Assembly (NCBI RefSeq): GCF_018135625.1
Contig: NZ_CP073078.1
Location: 2,636,501 to 2,700,500 of the forward strand
DNA from: Phenylobacterium montanum
GTDB lineage: Bacteria; Pseudomonadota; Alphaproteobacteria; Caulobacterales; Caulobacteraceae
Length of the DNA: 64,000 nucleotides
Direction of reading: 5' to 3'
The notes under the pieces were generated by a model. The model saw only the letters and a list, made by a program, of their open reading frames with translations. It was not told the DNA's origin and searched no databases. The stretch's first letter is position 1, and every line of letters starts with the position of its first letter. This document shows, piece by piece, positions 57,813 to 64,000 of this stretch. Position numbers and translations under genes: made by a program.

Positions 57813-60164
57813 CTAGTAGCGGTAGGCGACCGACACTCCGATGGTCCGGGGACGGAGGGTCACGTTGGTGAACAGGGTCGAACCCGGCAGGTCGTGATAG
57901 CGATAGAGCGCCGGATGGGCGTCCAGAACGTTGTTGGCGAACAGGGACAGGTCGACGCCGCGGTAGGTCCCGCCGGCGCGCACCCGCAATTCGTTGGTCG
58001 CCGGATTGGCCGGGATCGCCGTGTCGTAGAGCAGGTTCTGGGGATTGTAGCTGCTGTAAGGCCCCGGATTGCGGCTGTGATAGATGTCCTCGACCCGCAC
58101 ATAGCCGTCGCGGCGACCGGTGAAGTCGAACCGGTATTCGACCGAGCCGTTGATGTCCCAGGGCGAGTTCACCGTCGGCAGGACCCCGACCGTGTCGCCC
58201 TTTTCCACGATGACCGCCCCGTCGAACGTCGCGGTGCGGGTGATGTGGGCGTCGGTATAGGCGGCCGAGAAGGCGAAGTTCCAGTGATCGTCGGGCGCAT
58301 ACCGCAGCGACAGGTCGAAGCCCTGGCTGACCGCTGAGCCGGTGTTGGCGATGAAGTCGAAGGCGCAGCTGGAAATGGCGACGATCTGCTGGATGTTCTG
58401 CCAGTCGATATAGAAGGCGCTGGCGTCGAACTGCAGCTTGCGATCGAGGGCCCGCCCCTTGGCGCCGACCTCGTAGCTCCAGACTGAGTCGGAATTGAAC
58501 GGCCCCGGTTCTGACGGCAAAGCGCAGCCGGCGGGATTGCTTGTGCTGGCCAGCGGGATCGGCTGGTTGGCGCCGCCGATCCGATAACCGCGGCTGACGG
58601 AGCCGTAGAGCAGGTCATCGGGCGTGGCCTGATAGGCCAGGGCGATCTTGCCCGACAGCGGCGTCTGCTTTTGAGAGCCAGCCGAGACCGGGAACAGGCT
58701 GTCCGCCAGGGGGCCGGACTGCAGTTGCTGGTACGAGGCCTCGACCCGGGCGACGCGCAGGCCGGTGGTCAGGGTCAGCTTGGGCAGCAGCTTGAAATCG
58801 ACCTGGCCAAAGGCGGCGTACTGCTGGTCGGTCGACTTGATGGTCGACAGGAACAGGGGCGCGTCTGGCGCGTCGCCAAAGATGGTCTGGGAGATCTTGG
58901 GCGCGGTGACGTCCTGGTAGTCCTTCTGCACCGCGCGCGAATAGAACAGGCCCGCGGTCCACAAAAGGTTCGGGTCGACGCTGGAGGACAGGCGCAGCTC
59001 CTGGCTGAAGGAATGCACGCCGGTGCGGATATATTCCGGACCGGCGTCGGCGTAGCTGCTGGGATAGGCGACGCCCAAGGGGTTGCCGAAGCCGCCGAAG
59101 ACGAAACCATTGTAGCTGGTGGTGTCGTCGGTGAGCTTGCCGTTACGCGACAGGCCTGAGGTGATCGAGGCCAGGGTGACCTTGCCGAAGTCGTATTCCA
59201 GCTTGAGCGACGGCAAGAGGAACTGGTCGCGGCTGGGCTGGGCCAGCAGGCGGCCGTTGCGGAACTCGCCCTTGCCGGGGTCGGACAGGTATTCGAAATA
59301 GGCCCCGGAGTCGTGGTTGTTCACGGATTGGGCGAACAGCGACGGCTCGACGGTGAAGTTCTCGCTGACCTTCAGCTTGAAGACTAGGCGCGCCGAATAG
59401 GAGTCGGTCGAGTTCGCGTTCTTGTCGACGACCTGCCCGTTGAACGGATCGACGTGGTCGACATAGCCGCCGTCGCGCCGACCCCAGAGGCTGGCGCGGA
59501 AGCCCAGCCGGTCGGCCACGATCGGCCCGCCTATGGCCAGGCCCGCCTCGTAGCTGGGATCGCCGCCCTCGGTGTCGGAAAGCTCGGCCGAGGCCAGGCC
59601 GGAATATTTGGTCAGGCTCGGCTCGGGCGATATGAACCGCACCGCGCCGCCCTCAGAGCCGGCGCCGAACAGGGTCCCCTGGGGGCCGCGGTCGACCTCG
59701 ATGTGGTCCACATCGAAGATCGCCGGATAGGGATTGCCGAAATAAGAGAGGGCGGCGATCCGGGTCTGAATCGGGGTGTCGTCGATATAGACCCCGGTGG
59801 TCGAGGCGCCGACGCTGGAATTGATCCCGCGGATGGCGATGTTGGTCTCGGTCCCCGGCCCAAAGCCGGCGGAGGTGTCGAACTCGACCCCCGGCGCGAT
59901 GGCGGCCAGGTCGGTGATCGATTTCACCCCGTCCTTGGCCAGCGCCTTCTGGTCCAGGGCGACGAGGCTGATCGGCACGCGCTCGGACGCCTCGCGCCGC
60001 TTGTTGACCGTGACGATGATCTGGGGGAGCGCTGCGGCCGTGTCTGACGCGGGCGACGCGGGCGGCGCGGTCTGCGCCTGGGCGTGATGGGTCGGCGCGG
60101 CGATGAGCAGGGCGCACGAGCCCAGCAGGGCCAGCTTGAGGCGCTGGCCTTCCGATCTAGGCAT
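57813..60164 (-). CDS. TonB-dependent outer-membrane receptor (2)
   Basis: A 783-residue receptor with signal peptide (about 1-30, ending AQAQ), TonB box region PQIIVTVNKR, plug (to about 190, VDRGPQGTLFGAGSEGG) and barrel ending VSVAYRY. It is distinct from the receptor at 30410. It lies between a beta-lactamase-fold hydrolase and a CocE hydrolase, so the imported ligand is probably the ester or amide that those enzymes attack rather than a siderophore. Confidence 0.92.
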   Translation of the reverse strand: MPRSEGQRLKLALLGSCALLIAAPTHHAQAQTAPPASPASDTAAALPQIIVTVNKRREASERVPISLVALDQKALAKDGVKSITDLAAIAPGVEFDTSAGFGPGTETNIAIRGINSSVGASTTGVYIDDTPIQTRIAALSYFGNPYPAIFDVDHIEVDRGPQGTLFGAGSEGGAVRFISPEPSLTKYSGLASAELSDTEGGDPSYEAGLAIGGPIVADRLGFRASLWGRRDGGYVDHVDPFNGQVVDKNANSTDSYSARLVFKLKVSENFTVEPSLFAQSVNNHDSGAYFEYLSDPGKGEFRNGRLLAQPSRDQFLLPSLKLEYDFGKVTLASITSGLSRNGKLTDDTTSYNGFVFGGFGNPLGVAYPSSYADAGPEYIRTGVHSFSQELRLSSSVDPNLLWTAGLFYSRAVQKDYQDVTAPKISQTIFGDAPDAPLFLSTIKSTDQQYAAFGQVDFKLLPKLTLTTGLRVARVEASYQQLQSGPLADSLFPVSAGSQKQTPLSGKIALAYQATPDDLLYGSVSRGYRIGGANQPIPLASTSNPAGCALPSEPGPFNSDSVWSYEVGAKGRALDRKLQFDASAFYIDWQNIQQIVAISSCAFDFIANTGSAVSQGFDLSLRYAPDDHWNFAFSAAYTDAHITRTATFDGAVIVEKGDTVGVLPTVNSPWDINGSVEYRFDFTGRRDGYVRVEDIYHSRNPGPYSSYNPQNLLYDTAIPANPATNELRVRAGGTYRGVDLSLFANNVLDAHPALYRYHDLPGSTLFTNVTLRPRTIGVSVAYRY

Positions 60165-60202
60165 TGCCTATCCTTGTTTTACGGGGGTCGGTTGGACGGG
60201 GT

Positions 60203-61522
60203 TCAGTTCGGCCGCCAGGCTGCGGCCGCCTGCATGAAGGCCGCGGCCTCTGCGTAGGCGGTCTGGTCGCCGGGCTTGAAGTAGCTCAGCTTGACGATCA
60301 CGGTCCGCGAAGCCGGATCGACGAAGATGTACTGGCCCTGCAGGCCGAGGGCGTAGAAGCTCTTGCCGCCCGGCGCGACCCACCATTGATAGCCGTAACC
60401 TCCCTCGGGCGAGTCCTTCACGTAGGACCGGGTGGCTTCCTCGATCCAGGCCTTGGGCACGATCTGCTCGCCGTGAGCTGAGCCCCCGTCCAGCACCATC
60501 TGGCCCAGGCGCGCATAGTCCCGGAGCGTGGCGTTGAAGCCCGCGCCGGTGAATTCGCGCCCGACGCCGGGCGGGCCGTCCATGATGAAGAAGGCGTCGG
60601 ACTGGGCGCCCAGGCGCTCCCAGATCCGGCTTGTCATGTAGCTGGCGGCGTTCATGCCGGCAACCCGCTCGACCAGCCAGCCCAGCACCGCCGTATCCAG
60701 GGTCTTGTACTGGAACAGGGTCCCGGGCGGGGCCTTGGAGGGGATGGTCCTGGCCGCATCGGCGAAGCGGGTCACGTTCTCCACCAGGCTGCTCTCGTGG
60801 TTGCGCGCCGCGGTCCCCGGGTGCTCGAAGTCGTAGCGCTCCTCGTAGTCGACCCCGGACTTCATCTCCAGCACGTCACGGATGGTCGCGGCCTTGTAGC
60901 CGCCGTCCTTCAGCTCCGGCAGGTAGCGAACTATGGGGTCGTCGATCGAATGGATGCGCCCCTCGCTGACCGCCAGCCCGACCATCAGCGAGGTGATCGA
61001 CTTGGCCATCGACCAGGACATGAAGCGGGTATTGGGGCCGGTGTTGTTGCGGTAGATCTCAGTGACGATCTTGCCGCCCTTGAGGATCAGGAGCGCGTTG
61101 GTGCGGTTGCGCTCCAAGAATTCATCGGCCGCGTAGGTCTTGCCGTCATAGACATAGGTAAAGTCGAGCGGCCGGGTCACCGAGGGCAGCTCCCAGACCG
61201 GCCCGCTGCGCCCGACCACGCGGGTGTAGAAGATCTGGTCCATCGCGTGGAAGGTCAGGCTGTTGACGTCGGCGTCCAGCATGTGGCGGCGCACCTGCTG
61301 GATGGCGGGCGGGACGGTGGAGGCGGCGAGGCCCGGCGCCGCTGCGGCTTCCGGCGGCGCGCCGCCCCCGCCATAGGAAGCCGGCTGGGCCAGGGTCGCG
61401 GCCGGCGCCAGGGCCAGCAACAGGGCGGCGCCGGCTGCGGAAGCTCCGGCCCGCGATGTTTCGACGATCCGGTTCACGGCGTTCGGCTTCTGCATCGCAT
61501 TTCTCAATCTCGACATGACCAT
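60203..61522 (-). CDS. Beta-lactamase-fold serine hydrolase (class C/NylB-like)
   Basis: A 439-residue hydrolase. The catalytic SxxK is WSMAKS (Ser171, Lys174 from the ATG at 61522) and the Tyr is in FQYKTLD (Tyr272), as in class C beta-lactamase-related esterases and nylon-oligomer hydrolases. An N-terminal hydrophobic segment (about 28-46) is a signal peptide or anchor. Its start overlaps the DUF3237 stop (TGATG). The start is uncertain, as ATG 61516 and 61495 are alternatives. It likely hydrolyses an amide or ester in the periplasm. Confidence 0.85.
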   Translation of the reverse strand: MVMSRLRNAMQKPNAVNRIVETSRAGASAAGAALLLALAPAATLAQPASYGGGGAPPEAAAAPGLAASTVPPAIQQVRRHMLDADVNSLTFHAMDQIFYTRVVGRSGPVWELPSVTRPLDFTYVYDGKTYAADEFLERNRTNALLILKGGKIVTEIYRNNTGPNTRFMSWSMAKSITSLMVGLAVSEGRIHSIDDPIVRYLPELKDGGYKAATIRDVLEMKSGVDYEERYDFEHPGTAARNHESSLVENVTRFADAARTIPSKAPPGTLFQYKTLDTAVLGWLVERVAGMNAASYMTSRIWERLGAQSDAFFIMDGPPGVGREFTGAGFNATLRDYARLGQMVLDGGSAHGEQIVPKAWIEEATRSYVKDSPEGGYGYQWWVAPGGKSFYALGLQGQYIFVDPASRTVIVKLSYFKPGDQTAYAEAAAFMQAAAAWRPN

Positions 61523-62082
61523 CACAGGACCCGGTGGACCTGGATCAGGCGATCGTTCTCGTTCGGTCCCTTGGCCAGCCGCATCTCCGGCGGGGGCGGG
61601 TAGATCAGGGTGGCGAGGAACAGGGACTTATTCAGCCAGTCGTACTTGCCTGCCCCGACCGTGAACCTGGGCATCAGCCGGTACGCGGTCTCGCTGTAGG
61701 CGAAGCCCTCGTTGTGGATGATGATCTGGACCGCGTCGTCGGTCTTCAGTCGGTAGAGGGCGTCGACGATCACCACGCCGTCCGGCCGGGTGAAGGGGAA
61801 ATCGCCGCCGCCGGGGATCACCTGCCCACGGATATTGGCGCCCCAGAAGCGGCCCCCGACGATCGGCCAGATCTCGTCGCGCAGGCCGTCCGGCGCGTGG
61901 GGATCAGGCCCGGGCCGCTCGGGCGCCGAGCAGGTCACCACCAGGTTCATCACCAGCTCGGTGCGGATCGGGTCCAGCACCTTCAGTCCCGCGCCCTCGG
62001 CTTGCGCCGCGGCGCTGGCGCCGCTGCCCAGCATGGGAAGGCCGCCCAGTAGCGCCGCTGCGGCTCTTCGTGTCAGGCTCAT
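61522..62082 (-). CDS. DUF3237 protein with twin-Arg signal
   Basis: A 186-residue protein. A signal with twin Arg (MSLTRRAAAALLGG) precedes a DUF3237 domain: GGRFWGANIRGQVIPGGGDF, then TRPDGVVIVDALYRLKTDD and KYDWLNKSLFLATL. DUF3237 proteins are beta-barrels of unknown function, found near catabolic genes. It is the first structural gene of this cluster, with a strong inverted repeat upstream (62113-62130). ATG 62082 was chosen because the signal starts there. Confidence 0.85.
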   Translation of the reverse strand: MSLTRRAAAALLGGLPMLGSGASAAAQAEGAGLKVLDPIRTELVMNLVVTCSAPERPGPDPHAPDGLRDEIWPIVGGRFWGANIRGQVIPGGGDFPFTRPDGVVIVDALYRLKTDDAVQIIIHNEGFAYSETAYRLMPRFTVGAGKYDWLNKSLFLATLIYPPPPEMRLAKGPNENDRLIQVHRVL

Positions 62083-62112
62083 GCAAACAGTCTCCACCGC
62101 AAGGGACGCTTC

Positions 62113-62130
62113 ATCCGTATCAATACGGAT
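62113..62130. promoter_or_regulatory. Perfect 18-bp inverted repeat upstream of the DUF3237 operon
   Basis: ATCCGTAT-CA-ATACGGAT, 31 bp upstream of the DUF3237 start. Perfect 8-bp arms with a two-base centre are typical of a dimeric repressor or activator site. It is a good candidate for control of the DUF3237-hydrolase-TonB-CocE operon; the AraC gene upstream is the nearest regulator, although AraC proteins mostly bind direct repeats. Confidence 0.6.
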
Positions 62131-62199
62131 CGGGGCCGCGCCGGTCTCGGCGTTGCCTGCCATCGGGGTTGGCGCTGAACGCCAATGTGTTGGGAGGGC

Positions 62200-63162
62200 T
62201 CAGACCAGGCTACGGCGAAGGGCCTGGGGCGTGAGGTCATAGTGATCGCGGAACGCCCGGTTGAAGGTTGAGATGTCGTTGAATCCCCAACTGAAGGCCA
62301 CCGACGCGACGGTTCGGCGGCGTTGGCCCGGATCGGCCAGCTCGCGCCGGCATCGCTCCAGCCGCTCTGCGCGCAGCCAGCCGCCAAAGGTGATCCCCGA
62401 CAGATTGAATAGGCGATGCAGCGTGCGGACGGACACGCCGGCTGTCCGCGCCACGCTCTGGGGATCGAGTTCCGGCTCGCTCAGCGCCCCGAGCGCTATA
62501 GACTTGAGGCGGGCGAGCGTCTCCGCCTGCTGAGCGGACATCTCCGGCTCGTCCAGCCGTGGTTTGGCTGAGGCCAGGAACAGCACCGCGTCCAGTAGCG
62601 CTGCCTGCAGCACCGCGCCTTCCGCGGCGGCCAAGTCGTCGCCTCGCCCAGCGGCGGTGGAAAGCATCGCTGCGAGGCAGGCCGACAGGCCGGTGCCGCC
62701 TGGCATGGGCCTGTTGACGGCCACGTCCCGACCGAAGGGATGGGACGCCGCCATCGCCGCTGGCATCGACAGGGCGATCATCTCGACCCCGGCGGAGGCG
62801 GCCTCGAGTGCGGCCTCCGAACGCAACAGCGCCATCTCCCCCGCGCCCAGGCCAATCTCGCCCTCGTCGGTCGCCAACTGCAGGCCGCCCTTGGTGACGA
62901 GGTAGAAGTCGAGCCCAGAGATGCCCCCGACGGGCGGCGCGGCGGCCATCCGATGCGGAACGTTGATGCGGTGAACCGCCCCATGCAATTCGCCGATTCT
63001 GAACAGACTGATGCTGGCGTCGATCAGCCGCGGCCGCACCGGCGCGACCTCGACGTGCGCCGCAAACCCCGCAACAGCCAGGTAGTCGCGCAGGGCCGTT
63101 TGATACCCCGCGGCCCGCACCTCAGGCTGCAAGCTCTCCGCGGAGAAATAAATATTCCCCAT
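62200..63162 (-). CDS. AraC-family transcriptional regulator
   Basis: A 320-residue regulator with an N-terminal effector domain (AraC-binding-like; GLDFYLVTKGGLQLATDEGE) and the C-terminal double HTH (from about 225: SVARTAGVSVRTLHRLFNLSG, then VASVAFSWGFNDISTFNRAFRDHYDLTP). It is transcribed towards the DUF3237 gene and may control the hydrolase/TonB receptor cluster. The start ATG 63162 has AAGGG upstream; GTG 63180 and ATG 63168 are alternatives. The sensed ligand is unknown. Confidence 0.9.
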   Translation of the reverse strand: MGNIYFSAESLQPEVRAAGYQTALRDYLAVAGFAAHVEVAPVRPRLIDASISLFRIGELHGAVHRINVPHRMAAAPPVGGISGLDFYLVTKGGLQLATDEGEIGLGAGEMALLRSEAALEAASAGVEMIALSMPAAMAASHPFGRDVAVNRPMPGGTGLSACLAAMLSTAAGRGDDLAAAEGAVLQAALLDAVLFLASAKPRLDEPEMSAQQAETLARLKSIALGALSEPELDPQSVARTAGVSVRTLHRLFNLSGITFGGWLRAERLERCRRELADPGQRRRTVASVAFSWGFNDISTFNRAFRDHYDLTPQALRRSLV

Positions 63163-63669
63163 CCGCATCCCTTGAATCACCGGATCGGCGTGTCACATCG
63201 ACGACACACGCAGAATGTTATGCGACATAACGACGAGATTGACCAGATGTCGACGGCTCTTGCCTCGAGCTCCCATTCAGTTCCGGCTATGGGAGGGGGT
63301 TTAAAAGGCCAAGCCGTCTCACGACGAATTTTGGAAGCACGCGCAACCCGCGTATAACGAGGTCCCCGTCACAAGGCCCCATAAACGGCATCGCCTCGCG
63401 GGCCTGTGCTCGAGGAACAGCCCGGCTTCCAGAACGCACTTCAGTTCCACCATCCACCCCAATGCCGCTTTGCGGACGCCCAAGAGATGGCTCATTCGAG
63501 AGTAGCGACTTATTCTGGCGACGCCCAGACCGGGCGCCACATTGGGCCAAAATGCGACACCTAGAGCCATCCCTGCCAGCGATGTATCGGATTTTCGAAT
63601 AGGAATCGGACCGATTCGGTCGTGCCGGGATAGCGACGACCGCCCCGTTTCCAATCACGCCGTGCGTGG
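63163..63669. other. Intergenic stretch upstream of araC with inverted repeats
   Basis: No supported gene. Near araC, GTGTC-N8-GACAC (63190-63207) and GTTATG-CGA-CATAAC (63217-63231) are two perfect inverted repeats, likely regulatory. The rest, up to 63669, has only unsupported short frames. Confidence 0.55.
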
Positions 63670-64000
63670 TCAGGCGGTCGGCTTGAAGCCGATTACCATC
63701 GAATCCGGCCCGACCAGCGGTTCGACGCGCGTCCGCTCAAATCCGACCTGACGCATCCAGGCCTGACAGTCGGCGCCCGTGTAGTCGAAGCCGCCGGAGG
63801 TCTCGATAAGCATATTCAGGCTCATCAGCAGGCCAAAGACGTTCTCACGCCGCTCATCGTCGATGATCGCTTCATAGACCACGACCGCTCCCCCCTCGGG
63901 GAGGGCCTCGAACACCTTTGCAAGCAAAGCCAGCTTCTGCTTGAGGTCCCAGTCATGGAGGATATGGCCCAGAACGATCACGTCGGCCTGGGGCAGCGGA
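63670..64000 (-). CDS. SAM-dependent O-methyltransferase (C-terminal fragment)
   Basis: The C-terminal part of a caffeic-acid-OMT-like methyltransferase; the N-terminal dimerisation and the SAM-binding GxGxG parts lie beyond the right edge. Visible motifs are [17 protein letters not shown], with the His-Asp catalytic area, [19 protein letters not shown] and the end segment [24 protein letters not shown]. In a bacterium it may methylate a polyketide, carotenoid or quinone hydroxyl. No neighbour is visible for context. Confidence 0.82.
   Translation of the reverse strand, partial: PLPQADVIVLGHILHDWDLKQKLALLAKVFEALPEGGAVVVYEAIIDDERRENVFGLLMSLNMLIETSGGFDYTGADCQAWMRQVGFERTRVEPLVGPDSMVIGFKPTA

Noticed and set aside
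63287-63658. Two overlapping minus-strand frames upstream of araC
   Set aside because: Arg/Ser-rich translations without motifs and no good start signals.
1-64000. CRISPR arrays, tRNA/rRNA genes, transposases or integrases
   Set aside because: Looked for repeated spacers, cloverleaf ends and DDE or Tyr-recombinase motifs along the window; none was seen.

Overview
The window looks like a chromosomal segment of a GC-rich alphaproteobacterium, most likely Caulobacteraceae (Phenylobacterium/Caulobacter-like). The inference rests on base composition, two TonB-dependent receptors sitting in catabolic operons, the DNA ligase/MBL exonuclease pair, dense SDR content and gene-to-gene ATGA overlaps. 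No rRNA, tRNA, CRISPR array or transposase was seen. Both ends cut genes: an MFS efflux pump at the left and an O-methyltransferase at the right.

Layout. 1-3.75 kb: a drug-efflux locus (divergent MFS pump, TetR, thioesterase, HlyD adaptor) followed by a chromene-carboxylate-isomerase-like protein and an SDR. 3.75-16.6 kb: mostly housekeeping and accessory genes (MscS-type channel, RcnR-like metal sensor, membrane protein, M28 peptidase, DNA ligase plus exonuclease, DUF983 protein, MocR regulator, hydrolases, DinB, SnoaL-like and ABM proteins).

16.2-43.7 kb: a large catabolic island. A probable 11-gene minus-strand operon (32776 down to 20267) runs from a TonB receptor through two SDRs, an acetoin-type E1 alpha/beta pair, a Rieske oxygenase, VOC, SDR, MDR reductase and ThuA-like proteins to a molybdopterin oxidoreductase. 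Around it lie a thiolase/DUF35 pair, acyl-CoA synthetase, SDR-P450-limonene-epoxide-hydrolase-like operon, NIPSNAP/ThuA/SDR operon, acyl-CoA dehydrogenase, TetR, a lipoyl-alpha/beta-hydrolase E2, a second Rieske oxygenase, an SDR and a crotonase. A short element (AAAACAAnC and close variants) recurs in at least five of the promoter regions of this island. A coherent reading is epoxidation, epoxide hydrolysis to a diol, SDR oxidation to an acyloin or diketone, then thiamine-dependent C-C cleavage to an acyl-CoA that enters beta-oxidation. The substrate is unknown; a terpenoid or alicyclic compound would fit.

44-52.9 kb: a copper-resistance island: copA/copB divergent from copC-copD-cusF-like, followed by a CnrY-CnrX-CnrH-type anti-sigma/metal sensor/ECF sigma set, then a copper P-type ATPase divergent from csoR, with two perfect CsoR-type operators between them. 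53.2-55.4 kb: a likely transferred toxin-immunity pair (Tox-REase-5-like toxin, Imm52-like immunity protein) next to an AT-rich tract. 55.9-63.2 kb: an AraC-linked minus-strand cluster of CocE-type hydrolase, TonB receptor, beta-lactamase-fold hydrolase and DUF3237 protein, with clear inverted repeats upstream; it looks like uptake plus hydrolysis of an ester or amide compound.
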